Shown: positions 14,201 through 24,896 of the stretch, piece after piece
How positions within the stretch are numbered: position 1 is the stretch's first letter
Layout of the letters: every line of letters begins with the position of its first letter
Assembly (NCBI GenBank): GCA_023231475.1
Contig: JALJEE010002570.1
Span: 1-64,000 of the forward strand
Direction of reading: 5' to 3'
From: Seison nebaliae
Taxonomy: Eukaryota > Rotifera > Pararotatoria > Seisonacea > Seisonidae
DNA length: 64,000 nucleotides
Position numbers and translations under genes: made by a program
Notes under the pieces: model-generated
What the model was told of the DNA's origin: nothing
What the model saw: only the letters and a program-made list of their open reading frames with translations
The model's database searches: none

Positions 14201-14571
14201 TTTTCAATAAAAACATATTTCTCTTTATTCTCCTTCTTATTTAATTGTTCATTAAAAATTAATTCGATGATATCCGATGAAATTATAAAACGGAATTCAT
14301 GAACAACTGGTAACCGGAAAAATTTTTGGAAACTCACTAAAATATTCTCGTTCTTCTCTTGAGTTTGTATCACTTTCAATAAATGCTCCAATTGATCAAT
14401 CTGCTGCTCATCATTACAAATCACTTCGTTCTCTCCAAATATTTCATTCCAATCGATGAAATTGTCACTCATCCGATTATGAGTAAGTGGCAATTGGAAA
14501 TCGTCCTCCGATGACGATGTCAATGAAATAAATGATATTTGATCATCATCTCTTTTTTCGAAAGGTTCCAT
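1945..14571 (-). CDS. CABIN1: CABIN1-like (calcineurin-binding protein / HIR complex subunit), giant single-exon ORF
   Basis: One open frame of 4208 codons without introns. The assignment rests on a C-terminal third that follows the CABIN1 order: a TPR-like stretch (LWYELGSLGYQTAAY), then ILEISSYSFQNAIRF with EDWLLNLMYGKTLEK (about residues 3055-3085), then MIELFFRFNVSFYKI, and later a FLKLILLGVKLL helix region (about 3650). In vertebrates CABIN1 scaffolds the HIRA-UBN1-ASF1a complex that deposits histone H3.3 outside S phase, and it binds calcineurin and MEF2. The N-terminal two thirds match nothing I can name. They carry an acidic Asp/Glu segment (about residues 170-215) and are otherwise Asn/Ile/Leu-rich helical sequence. 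The extreme C-terminus holds Thr and Asn runs encoded by pure repeats. At 4208 residues it is nearly twice the vertebrate length of about 2200. The first ATG is 1.2 kb from divergent MTX2. Confidence 0.72.
2249..2289 (-). repeat. TTA triplet microsatellite encoding poly-Asn in the CABIN1-like ORF
   Basis: An almost pure TTA/ATT repeat on the plus strand reads as AAT codons, giving an Asn run near the C-terminus of the CABIN1-like protein. Neighbouring interrupted copies (to about 2330) extend the Asn/Thr-rich tail. The frame stays open, so length changes have occurred in whole triplets. Confidence 0.85.
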
Positions 14572-15753
14572 CGTGTATAATCGTTTGTATAATAATTAAT
14601 TCCTCAATTATTGTACCAGGAATTGGTTGGGGAAAAAAACACGATTTTCACCTTGGGCTTAAATTGAAAAAAAACTACGAATTCTTCCTATTACATTTGC
14701 TCATTTGAATAAATATTTAATTCTATTTAATTTCTCTTATTGTAATTTGTCCAATTTCCCATAAAACTTTCCTTCTCACAAAATTTCCCCGGTGACTGAA
14801 AACGGATTCTTTCCAATTTTTCTAATTCAAATTTTTAGTTTTATTCCACTCCAAATTATTATTTCCTTTCTCACACAACATCATTACCACAATTGTTCAG
14901 GTTATACACATTATCCAACATAGTTTCCTACATAACATAACGTCTTAATTTTCATTTCTTTAATTTTATCTTACAATTTTAATCATGTCCAATAATAATA
15001 GATTAGTAAGAACGATAGGACGAAGAGGAAAAGAAATTTTAAAAAATATTTTTGTCATTAAATTATTTCCATGTGAAATGTTATCTGATTCATCTAATGT
15101 CTTTTTAAGATTAGACTTATTCATTTTCAATGAAACATAAATTCATCGATCCTTTTTATTATTTAACATTAAACAATTTTTCTAATATGAAACTTATTCA
15201 TTAAATTACTATTCTTTTAACATTGTGTAACGTAAAGAGGAGAACATTGAGAATTGTTAAAAAATTGAAGTGTGTTGGTATTTGGGATGAATATTCAGAA
15301 ATTAAATTGATATGAAGCCGAAAATTTTTAAAATTCATTAAAATTTCATGTTAAATGGAGAGTGGTGAATCGAAGTATTTTCTTTTTAAATCGGACAATA
15401 ACTACACTTCAATTTGCTTAGCAATGGTAATTGTATAAGAAATGTAATTCACATAATTTGTGTTGGATGTTTTCCTTCTTAACTTCACTTCACATGTGGA
15501 ATGAGTTATGAAAATAGAGATGTTTATGTATACGTGAAGAAGTACATTGACGAATGATATTATGTTATAGATAAGAGGAAATGATGATTTTGAGGGAGAA
15601 ATCTATTATATTTATATGTCTAATTTTCTCTCTTCTTTTCGTTTGATTCTAATGGAATATTAAGAAGGAATTCTCTTATAAAATAATACCTTCCTCTGCT
15701 CATCAAAAACTTTCCTTGACATTATTAGTAGATGATATTTCTCTTTTTCCATA
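14572..15753. promoter_or_regulatory. Divergent intergenic region between CABIN1-like and MTX2 genes
   Basis: 1.18 kb separates two start codons pointing away from each other, so it should hold the promoters of both genes. It is AT-rich, with no open frame that can be supported, no tRNA-like fold noticed and no clear repeat. No individual promoter element stands out. Confidence 0.4.
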
Positions 15754-16674
15754 ATGAATTACAATATTGCTTATCAAGTGAATTCGGCTTCACAAATCTG
15801 TCGAACAGAATGGCAATTTCTTTCGAAAAAATCCGATAAATCCGGCACCGTTCGACCACCACTCTTAGTATTGCCATGTCGAGAAATGGAATGTTGGTTA
15901 GGTGCAGACGCCTTAGCTGTCATATTAATGTTCAAATTGAATGGATTAACATTTGATGAGATAAGTGAAAAGAATGTGATCGAAATGTCACCATCATCTA
16001 CTGTTCCATTATTCAAATGTTCCAATCTGTTAATTGCTGGATATAATTCAATTTATGAATTTATTTCAATCAAGAACTTTCATCAGAATATGATGGCAGA
16101 TAATAAAGATTTCCTTATTTATCCATATTTCACCATCATCAATCATACACTCAGAAATTGTTGTCTCTTCCAATTGTTCAACAACGAATCATCGACAGAG
16201 AAGATGGAGAAGATCTTCTCCCGATTATATGCATGGCCATTATCATCAATAATGTGGAATTATAACAAGTGGATATATTCGAAAGAACTGAAAACTCATC
16301 AACTTTATCATTTGACTGAAGAAGAAATCAATGAACAATTCAAACAATTATTAACTCTCATTCAAAATAAGTTGAATAGAAAAAAAAGAAAATTCTTATT
16401 CGGCGATCAAATGACAACTGCTGACATTATATTTTATGCATATTATCTAATAATTCATTATTTCTCTACTGATCATATATCGGACGACCAAGAACAACCT
16501 CATCCAGCCATTAATATTTTTGAAAATTTTCGCAAAATTATACGAACTCAATTCGAATATGACGAAGAGTTTTTGAAATATATCGAAAATTTTGCTTACG
16601 TTTTCGGACGACGAGACGACGAAAAAAGTGACACTACTAAAAATTTCCTTTCAAAATTTCTGTTAAAATCATAA
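15754..16674 (+). CDS. MTX2: Metaxin-2, mitochondrial outer-membrane import/sorting subunit
   Basis: 306 residues in one exon; human MTX2 has 263. The N-terminal GST/thioredoxin-like half contains MSPSSTVPLFKCSNLLIAG, the equivalent of the metaxin MSPSGKVP block (about residue 80). The C-terminal GST-like half starts with YAWPLSSIMWNYNKW (about 150-165), matching the metaxin-2 PWPLNHILAYQ element, and continues to FLFGDQMTTADIIFYAYY (about 210-230), the usual metaxin helix where transferases carry an N-capping Asp. No transmembrane helix is visible at the C-terminus, as expected for MTX2, which is held on the mitochondrial surface through metaxin-1 and the SAM/MICOS assembly. The extra length is in the last 40 residues, which are charged and unconserved. 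Lack of introns is unusual beside intron-rich neighbours. Confidence 0.85.
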   Translation: MNYNIAYQVNSASQICRTEWQFLSKKSDKSGTVRPPLLVLPCREMECWLGADALAVILMFKLNGLTFDEISEKNVIEMSPSSTVPLFKCSNLLIAGYNSIYEFISIKNFHQNMMADNKDFLIYPYFTIINHTLRNCCLFQLFNNESSTEKMEKIFSRLYAWPLSSIMWNYNKWIYSKELKTHQLYHLTEEEINEQFKQLLTLIQNKLNRKKRKFLFGDQMTTADIIFYAYYLIIHYFSTDHISDDQEQPHPAINIFENFRKIIRTQFEYDEEFLKYIENFAYVFGRRDDEKSDTTKNFLSKFLLKS

Positions 16675-16876
16675 GAATAATCAAATTAATCAACCTCAAT
16701 ATCATAAATTAAATTTTCTTTTTTGAAAATTAATTGACTTCTATTATTATGGATAGAAGAGATTCATTTAGTTTTGTTGACAAAAAAATTTTGAAAAATT
16801 TTATTTTGATTCTTTTCAGATAATTTCATTTTTTTATTATTAAATTCAAATTTTTGAAGAATTTCCATCTCATCAG

Positions 16877-18316
16877 ATGGATGAGACGAATGAAAAGAAT
16901 CTATTAAATTCACCCAATGTTCAAGTAAAGAATGAACGAACAATATTTAACACGGGATACAACGACGATGATGACGGTGGTGATGTAGGAAAGAATTGGA
17001 AGATCATTGCTTATATCGCCAAAATTATCATTTTCGTTTCTTCCATCATAACGATTGTTTTCATTTCAATTCCATTGGAATATACTAACTTCTTTGAAGA
17101 TTTCTGCTACCACACTTATTGTGCTTGCGTCGCTTTCATTTAGCATAGGAAAATTCTTCGAAAGAAGAAGTAAATCTGGGGAAATTGAAGATAATAATGA
17201 AGCGGGTTCTCATCTTTCTTTCAAATTCCATCATTATTCCTGATAGATATTCATGATCTGGCTTTCACACTCTCAAATCTTGCCTTACCATTGGGTTCCT
17301 TATTGGTCGTTCTGGGCATTGCAGGAATTCTTCAATGTTTTCGACGATTCTGGTGGCCGATATTCGCCGTTTTCAATTTCTTCTTTTAATTTTGAAATTT
17401 TCACTTTTCCATTTCAAATTTCTCTAGTATATCGTCGTATCGATAGCAGTGATTATTAATACGATTATACTGATTATTGTCGTTCCCAAAAGAATTGATC
17501 ATACCATCTATTCCAAACAATGTAAAGTTAATTTTTCTTTCATTATTTCAATTCATTTCCACGAAACATTTCTTTCTCATATTCTGAGAAAGTTTATTTT
17601 GGAACGAAAATCTAATGAGAAAATTTTCGGTGTTTTTCCATTTATCTTCGGGAGTTGATGTACAAAAAAATTCTAATTTCACCTTATTCTTTTGTTTTAT
17701 GAAAAAAAAATGACATGAACTGTCCCGTTTATCTCTAAAATCCAATTCCCTTCCAATATGTGTTCAATCCCCATATCTCTCTCTTTCTCTAGCACTTGGC
17801 ATCATTTTTGGCAAAGGTAACTAAACTTTTTTCTTCTATTAATTCTCAAATAGAATTTTCCTCTCAAACTTCTTTTCACCATTCTTCAATTTAAATTGAA
17901 TTAGAATTTGAACTCTTCTTTTCACCAAATTGTCATTAAAATTCATTTTATCTCAATTCTCTCTCTCTCAGCGTTTTCTGAGTGACAACCATTTCTTTTC
18001 ATTGTAATTCCCCTTCTTTTCTGCTTCTACTGATATTCGGGCAGCTGATGTTATAATTTGTTTAGTGTTCCCCCGTTCTGGTGTTTTCGAGTGCACAAAT
18101 ATTAAATAGTTTGACTAATTTCCTCTTTATCTCCGACATTTTTTTCTGAGCACCAATTTGCATTGAAAGAAAACTTAAAAAATTTCATTTGTATAATTTC
18201 AGTTATGTCGCTATGCAATTACGGCGCTATTGGAACCGATAAGAGAATTTGGATTCGTTCTAATTACAATAGAAGTTTACAATAATTTTATTTCGTTCTT
18301 CATAATCACTTTCTGA
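16877..18316 (+). CDS. Tetraspanin-like four-helix membrane protein, 3' exons unresolved
   Basis: The readable exons are 16877-17056, 17100-17205, 17247-17368 and 17428-17521, joined by GT-AG introns of 43, 41 and 59 nt in consistent phase. The first intron contains a perfect TACTAAC branch site. The protein starts with a short Asp-rich cytosolic tail, then hydrophobic helices, including IIIFVSSIITIISATTLIVL across the first intron and LPLGSLLVVLGIAGIL, which resembles tetraspanin TM2 before its Cys-Cys-Gly turn (here LQCFRRFW), and a further helix ending IILIIVVPKR. Downstream exons are probable (for example a SLGIIFGK segment around 17796-17818, and a hydrophobic stretch around 18204-18310 ending at a TGA) but their junctions cannot be fixed by eye. 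No large Cys-rich loop is seen, so the tetraspanin label is tentative and a generic 4-TM protein is equally possible. Confidence 0.4.
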
Positions 18317-18517
18317 TCAACGTAGTTGTTACTCTTAATATTAGCAATTTTGATCGCAGTAAAAATTATAAAACAAAAGAATTTAAATTGCGAATCAATT
18401 TTGGGTGCTTAATTCATTTGTCTAACATTCATTTGTGGCCTTAACAATGATACGACAATAATTATTTTTATAAACAACCATTCCAACTAGTATAACGAAA
18501 ACGATTGAAAAGAAAAT

Positions 18518-19017
18518 TCATTTTTTTACCGCAAAAATATTTTCTTGAGCCTGTAAACGCTTCAACTTACCAGACATTTTTATTCCATGACGTGCACCTT
18601 TGTGACATGTTCTTGATGAACAATATTTGAATTGCTCTCTATATTCTGTTTGAGACAAGTGTCTTTGCTTTCTCTGCTCCGTTAAAGTTTTATTAACAGT
18701 TTGCTCAATCTCTTCATCATCACTCGAATTAGATGATGATGATGATGACGATTCATTATCTTTCTTGAAATATTTTAATAAAATTTTCATCATTTCACAA
18801 AATTAACTTGTTTCAAATTCTTGAGAATGTCATTACATTGATTCAGCCACCATCCTTCAAGTCGATTTGTTTGTCGACTTTTATTGTAACCGAATCCATT
18901 TTGATCGAATTTATTCGAAGACTTAACTGTCTTTATATTACCTTGTCGATCCTTTCCCAAACCGTCTCCTAATTCCCAACCGAATTTCTTCAAATACTTC
19001 TCCCCAAGTTTCCCCAT
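18518..19017 (-). CDS. GPATCH4: G-patch domain protein, GPATCH4-like
   Basis: Two exons on the minus strand, 19017-18808 and 18763-18518, joined by a 44-nt GT-AG intron in phase 0, giving 151 residues. The G-patch is at the N-terminus: KYLKKFGWELGDGLGK, then FDQNGFGYNKS and a WW pair (about residues 5-55), as in GPATCH4. A Ser/Asp tract follows, and the C-terminus has CHKGARHGIKMSGKLKRLQ, close to the HKAARHG...KLARLEAQE element that ends the conserved part of GPATCH4. GPATCH4 is a nucleolar G-patch cofactor that stimulates the helicase DHX15. The start at 19017 is preferred because the G-patch of the family begins close to the initiator and the preceding codons look like leader or intron. 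Much shorter than the human protein (about 450 residues), lacking its long charged tail. Confidence 0.8.
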
Positions 19018-19261
19018 TTCACATGGATGGACAACTAGATGAAAGTCTAAGACGTTAGAAAGAGCAAACAAACGATAAAAATTAAAGAGAATATTTGAAA
19101 ATAAAATTGAAGATGATCATTTGATAAATAAAGAAGAAATTATTTGAATCTTAATCTTTTTTTCCTATAATTTTCGTTGATTAATATTTAATAAGGAAAT
19201 TAAAAGAATTTCTTAATTTTCGTTCAGAAATATCAACAGCGAAAATAAAATTTATAGAAAG

Positions 19262-19763
19262 ATGGAGGATTTGTTCGATGTAATGAATTCTGTCTGTTTG
19301 TCTTCTCCATATCCATTGTCAATACAAAAATTTCTGGGTTTATTATATTTTTCCATTTCTCCAATTTATGTTACAACTATTTGCAGAAGACTACAAAAAT
19401 TTGACAGGAAGTAAGTTAAATGTTGAGAAAGTTGGATTTGGATGTCTCAAAGATGCGATTCTCGCCAATAAAAAATTGGCAGCTACCCAACAGTTCGATT
19501 ATTCCATTTTCACTTCACTTCATTTAATTTAGCGATAATACGGTTTATGTGACCAATCTACGAGACGATAATTCGAAGGCGATTGAAGATTTGGTCTCCA
19601 AACAGAATAATGTTATATTGTTGCTGGAAATTTCTTTCAAATTAATTTAATTAATTTTCAATTTTAGCTTAAAAAAAAGAAGTCCGCACCGCCAGTCACC
19701 GTTAGTCATTTATTCAGTTTGAGAATATGTCTTAAATCGAGTGTTGGTAGAAAGCGTTTGTAA
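19262..19763 (+). CDS. Small unknown basic protein, four exons
   Basis: A consistent model joins 19262-19295, 19390-19492, 19533-19611 and 19668-19763, with introns of 94, 40 and 56 nt, and encodes 103 residues. The middle exons give NTVYVTNLRDDNSKAIEDL and NVEKVGFGCLKDAI. The last exon begins LKKKKSAPPV and ends with a basic tail GRKRL. I do not recognise the family. There is no transmembrane segment and no zinc motif. Reading frames stay open only when these introns are removed, which supports a real gene, but the first exon junction is the weakest. The stop codon is only 11 nt before the ATG of the zinc-finger gene, so the last exon could alternatively belong to the leader of that transcript. 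Confidence 0.35.
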
Positions 19764-19774
19764 GGAAAAATGCA

Positions 19775-20947
19775 ATGAAAGGAAGTGTTTTAGGACAGCC
19801 TTCCCCCGACATGCAATTGAAGACTTGTAACGTTTGTAATATTTCGTTTGCAAGCAATGATCTCCAAAATCATCTCCGTTCTGCTAAACACAAGGAATTA
19901 GAAAATAAAGCGAAAGAGAAAAAAATTACAACGTCTTCTTCTCGTTCGACATCTTCTCGTCGACGTGGTAGAAAATCATTACCATCTCATTTGGATCCAT
20001 ATTCTGGTGCCAATTATGATAATCGAAATGCTTATGAAATTAAACAAGAGAAAGTTGATGTGAGATTGAGCAGTAGAACTGGAATTAGTGGAATAGACGG
20101 TGCTCCTTATATACCAAATTCTTTTAATAATAATAATAATAATAATTACAAATTTGACACAAATTATCAGGAAAATAACGAGAAAATTAACAATAAAACT
20201 GATACTGAGAATGGAGAGAACAACAAATTAGAAAACGAATATAATCCAACAAATACAACTACTTTAACAACTGCTCAGACAACTCCATCACCAACGTCTC
20301 CTTTTGTTGCCACGACAACGACAATAGACGGTAATGTGAATAAAAATGATCAATCAATTAAGACGACAGGTCAGTCAGCTCGTAAAACCTCTTCAGAAGG
20401 ATTATGGAGTTCTGAGAATTATAATCGAATAACTTTCCAAGATATGATCAATATGGATCCAAAGCAGTTACTGGAAGAAGCAACCGAGGTATTCGAAAAA
20501 AGGTTGAAATTTGCCGAAATGCAAGATCGAAATCATGATGAAGAGATAGAACGAGAGAATTTGAGAGGTAGGCGTCAATCAGTTGATAAGTCAAATTTTG
20601 CATCACCTCAATCTTACACGAAATCGAAAAAATTGGAAATAGCAAAAAGTGAAGAAGAGTGGGAATTGTTCATGTCGAAACATTCCAAATCGTCCAATCG
20701 CAGTACTCGCACTGACTTTGTCGAGAAGCAGAATGAGGAAGATGAAAATGATCCAGTAATTAGCACGAACTTTTCATTTGAAAATATTAGCAATAATAAA
20801 TTGGGTAAGAAGATCACAGTCAATTTAGCTACAGGTGCCAATGAAATGAAGATCGTCTTTGTGTTCAAAGACGTTAAACAATTGGATATTGAGACAGTCA
20901 ATCTCATTAAGAACAAGAATGTGGTTGTTATTCCTTTATCTGAATAA
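19775..20947 (+). CDS. U1/matrin-type C2H2 zinc-finger protein, unassigned
   Basis: 390 residues, single exon. An N-terminal zinc finger CNVCNISFASNDLQNHLRSA followed by KH fits C-x2-C-x12-H-x5-H (about residues 19-41), the U1/matrin spacing typical of RNA- or double-stranded-nucleic-acid-binding fingers. Next come a Ser/Arg/Lys patch, a short Asn run (near 20133-20150) and a long Thr/Asn-rich linker. A conserved-looking charged block has FQDMINMDPKQLLEEA and SEEEWELFMSKHSK. The last 60 residues alternate hydrophobic and charged (MKIVFVFKDVKQLDIE), suggesting a small folded domain. I cannot tie the C-terminal part to a named family, so only the finger is functionally informative. A role in RNA processing is plausible from the finger type alone. 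Confidence 0.6.
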   Translation: MKGSVLGQPSPDMQLKTCNVCNISFASNDLQNHLRSAKHKELENKAKEKKITTSSSRSTSSRRRGRKSLPSHLDPYSGANYDNRNAYEIKQEKVDVRLSSRTGISGIDGAPYIPNSFNNNNNNNYKFDTNYQENNEKINNKTDTENGENNKLENEYNPTNTTTLTTAQTTPSPTSPFVATTTTIDGNVNKNDQSIKTTGQSARKTSSEGLWSSENYNRITFQDMINMDPKQLLEEATEVFEKRLKFAEMQDRNHDEEIERENLRGRRQSVDKSNFASPQSYTKSKKLEIAKSEEEWELFMSKHSKSSNRSTRTDFVEKQNEEDENDPVISTNFSFENISNNKLGKKITVNLATGANEMKIVFVFKDVKQLDIETVNLIKNKNVVVIPLSE

Positions 20948-21247
20948 GTCCATCCGTAAGATCCATTTATCGGTATAGACGTTGCAATTCCATTAAAATG
21001 GTAAAGTTTAATGATAGAAAATCATTTAAATGATTTATACATTTTTCTACTGTTAATTCCGCTAATTTAATTTAAACTTTATTTTTTAAAATTTCATAAA
21101 ACATTTCTTTTTAAATGTCTATTTTCCAGTTTCATCATGATAAACATCACACTTTCATTATTTATTCATTCACTTCATTTTCATTTCTTTCACCTTTTCT
21201 TGAAGTAATTTACAATTTATATTAGTTTCTAATTTGAATGTTTTACA

Positions 21248-21391
21248 GATTATTATGATCTGATGATTAAACATCAATTAATCATTCCGACATGGTTATT
21301 AGTCATTGGCAGTGGAACTTTAATGATTTGTTATAAACATTTTCTTTCAAACGATGATAAAGTAGAACTTAATAATCATTTTCGACTATGA
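21248..21391 (+). CDS. Possible last exon of a small single-pass membrane protein
   Basis: After a TTTTACAG acceptor at about 21249 the sequence reads open for 47 codons to a TGA near 21391. It has a hydrophobic helix LIIPTWLLVIGSGTLMICY flanked by charged residues and ends DKVELNNHF. The preceding exon is not certain; an ATG followed directly by GTAAAG near 20998 is a candidate donor, but its phase does not fit cleanly. It could be a short mitochondrial or ER membrane peptide, or the tail of a longer gene. Confidence 0.3.
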   Translation, partial: DYYDLMIKHQLIIPTWLLVIGSGTLMICYKHFLSNDDKVELNNHFRL

Positions 21392-21454
21392 ATAATTATT
21401 TACAACTTTAAAGATTATGTGAAGATTTTTGAAAATTAAAAAAAAATATAAATT

Positions 21455-21649
21455 TTGACAAGAGAAATGGAGGAAGAAAATAGAAGAGAGACTAAAGTAA
21501 ATTGGGATGAAGTTGTCCAAGTGAATAACTGTCCAATTATCGTAAGGATAGCATATGATTATGATAAGAGAAAGATGAGTAGGAGATGTGATTATGGATT
21601 CCAATTATATTTGGAGAATAAACAAGTAATTGCTACTAATTGTGGATAA
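21455..21649 (+). CDS. Short hydrophilic ORF, unrecognised
   Basis: 64 codons, rich in Arg, Lys and Glu at the start, then VNNCPIIVRIAYDYDKRK and CDYGFQLYLENK. Composition looks coding rather than random AT-rich sequence, but no family is recognised and no splice partner is obvious. It could be an exon of the small membrane gene just upstream. Confidence 0.2.
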   Translation: MTREMEEENRRETKVNWDEVVQVNNCPIIVRIAYDYDKRKMSRRCDYGFQLYLENKQVIATNCG

Positions 21650-24600
21650 ACAATTTTAGATTATGTCGATGATCTTTTTGTGTTTGTTAAATAATAATGT
21701 ATGTTTCTCCTGGTCTCACCGATTGAGGAGGAGTAGGAGAAACGATTAAGTGAAATTGAGAAGGAATGTGAAGATATCTTGTGAAAGTGCAATTTAACAC
21801 CAATACGAAATTAGATTGATCTTGATCGACATTGTGTATTTATAAAAATATTTATCTATTTGTGATGACCTCTGAATTCCATTCATTTAACTAACTACCC
21901 GTCCCACATCTTATACTCTATCTCATATTATACATATATTCTATATGTCTCATTCTTATAGAATTATATTAGAATTATTCGTTTTTTAGAGAAATCGGTC
22001 GGGATGATAAAGATATTGATAATAATAATTATCTCAACTTCTTCTCCATCTCTTCGTTCTCATAGTTCTTCATTTCATTCATTCATTCATTCGATGCTCA
22101 CCTTTACTATGTTGTTGGTAGACGTTTAGTGAGCGTGTATGAACCGTATGAGGATTCCTCTTCATTCGTTTATCATCAATGATTCAAATTGTTCTCTTTT
22201 ATATTAGTATAAATATAACTAAAAAATCTATACTCAATCTACAAACCATTTAGATATTAATGTTCTTCTCCTTCTTTTTCTACACTGAACTATAACGGAT
22301 GCTATTCGATTTGCACCGTTGATCATTTATCATCTTCCCTTTAACTCTTATCTTCTTCCACTTTATTTTCTCATTATCACATCACTCCAACGTTACACAG
22401 TAAATATAGTATCAGATCTAGTCTGGATGTTCGTATGAATGACTGTTTCATCGATTATTCATTCAAGAGGAAAAATAAGCAAATCTGATTGAAACACTCC
22501 TCCTGATAATATGTTTTCTTTTAGAGTGAGAGCCTTTTCTCCCATTAAACATCAGATGAACGTTAAAGGTGAAAGTTGAATTAAAGAAGTGTCAATATAA
22601 TGTGAGGAAACGAACGACCGAACGATCGACGATGATTTCCCCTCGTTTGATAATTAAATATTCTCTACTGTTCTCTTACCGTAGAATGTAAAAGGTATTT
22701 AGTTTTCTTTCATTTAAGTTGATGATAATTATCAACTCGTTATTAGTAAGAGTAGTTGTAACAACACAACAATAACAACCATTATAATACAGATGTAGAT
22801 TGAAGTTATCGATATAATGAAATTCATAATCAACAGTAAGAGAAGTTGTTTGGGAGGGTTGGAGAAAGTCGAGAATTTTCTTTGTAGAAATCACTCTACC
22901 AGACTAACAAAATATGTTAGTAAATCTGTAGTTCTGATATGTTACCAGTTTATATTGAACATCTAATGAGAATCGTTACATTTCTGATTTGATTTATATT
23001 TCTCTCACAACCTCTTTCTTTGATATCCATCTGATATGTATCGTAAGTGGCTGATCGACCTCGAAAAAATGATGATTGAAGAGACTGAAATTTTCCGGAA
23101 AGAAAAAACAAATTACTTAAAATCAAGATTTGAAGAATGTTCCATTTTATTGTGAAAATCTGAATGACATTCATATTTTTTTCACAGATACATGGAAACG
23201 GAAGTTTTCTTTCGGATTTTCTCTAGCGGCGGAAGTGGACGAGAGAAAACCAGAATATGGTTGTTGTTCCTTGTAGAAATTATACATAATAATTATAATT
23301 CGCTTATCATTCTTTTTATTATTATTGGTTTCTTTTCGAAAAACTTTCTTTTTCTACATATTGATGCTTCTCTCATGTTTAGATGATGTAACTATTTCCC
23401 AGTGACGGAAAAAGAGATTTTGTTCAATAAAGGAAGATTGATAAATTCCTTTTTTTTTTCATTTTTATAATATATATATTTTTTTTCTCGTTAAGAATAT
23501 CTAATAATTCATTTTCATTTCTTACTATCGAACTAAATCAATCTAAACTTATAAATCAATTCGATACTCGGTATCAATATCGACAACTGAAAAGAATCCT
23601 CTTGTCAATTCTATCCTTTCCTTCTCCTATGTTACTAATCTACACAGTCTATGATGAAAGGAAATATTATAAACAATTTTTAGATTACAAATAACATTTT
23701 TATTCTATTCAGAACATTTTTCTTTAACGTTTCTTTTAATTAGAATTAGTCGTAATCCTTGAGAGTTCTCACAGTATTTTTATCGTTATAGATCAAACTT
23801 GTGGAAAAATCTGATGTCAGTTACGTTTCCATTGGATATCTCCTTCGCATTTCGATAACGTAAAAATATAATTATCAAAAAATCAGAAAAGTCATTTCTA
23901 CTAAAAATGATTCGAATCTTTTAACAAGAAATATTGAAAATTTTTTACCTGATAAATTGTGAGAATTTAATTCCATTTAAACGATTAAATTATTAAAGAT
24001 TAAATATAACCAAAATATTTAACGGGTAGAAATTAGAAATAATTTAACAAAATTTTTCATTATTTTTCATTATTTTTCATTTACATTTTTAATAAAAAAA
24101 TTAATCAGATGAATTTCAGTTAGGTTTCAATTCGCTCCAATTGATTTCTAATTAAATTGGAGAAAAGGTAATTGATTTGACAGTTGAGAGAGATTGAAGA
24201 ATAATAATCAATCATACGAAATGAGGAAGAGAAGGCGTTTATCGATGATGAGACAATTAGAAATTGAATTAGGAATTAGGAGAAAGGTTTCTTAATAAAT
24301 ATCAATCATTCCTATCGGATGATATGAATTAATATACGCAAACTAATTACGAAAACAAATAACTCTTACACGCGTAAAGACGTAGGCGAAATATTTTTGA
24401 GGAGGTAAATTAAATGTTAAAGGAACGTTTATAAAAGACATGTTGATGATAACGAAAATACGATCGAATATGAGTTGATGTTGAAGAAATTGTGATTAAT
24501 TCTCTTATTTTATTTATTTTCATATAGATTATCTATAGAATTCTAATGTGAAAAAACAATTAATTAATATAATATTAATTTGGATTGTCTATTCTCCATA

Positions 24601-24896
24601 ATTTCGTGCTATCGACCAAATTGGCAGTTCCACCAGTTCCTTCTGAACAGAAGTAAAGATAGTGAGGATGATCAAGTTGATAAGGAGTCAGACATGATTC
24701 AATGAATGAATGACACGAAAATATATCAATTAACTTCACCCAAACATTATGACCAATTGTTCCGTCAGAATGGTTTGATGATTGATAGAAATCGTTTAAG
24801 AAAAAGACAAATAAAAAGTGAGGGAAACATTCGAAATATTGTTAGATAATGAAAGTTCTACTTCATAAACATTAATGTGGTAACTGTTGGAGGAGA
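21650..24896. other. 3.2 kb gene-poor region upstream of the SIPA1L-like gene
   Basis: No supportable coding exon, RNA gene or mobile element is seen. It contains an ATTC microsatellite at 22075-22093 and several mixed AT-rich stretches. The plus and minus ORFs present are short and lack coding character. It probably holds leader exons and regulatory DNA of the downstream SIPA1L-like gene, but no element can be pinned down by eye. Confidence 0.4.

Noticed and set aside
18518-19071. Two overlapping ORFs (ATGA overlap) looking like a translationally coupled gene pair
   Set aside because: Both parts match one protein, GPATCH4. A 44-nt GT-AG intron (18807-18764) joins them in phase, so this is one spliced gene rather than a dicistron.
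22075-22093. ATTC runs here and at 49871-49895 and 62115-62141 considered as a CRISPR or related array
   Set aside because: These are plain tetranucleotide microsatellites without unique spacers, in a eukaryotic genome.
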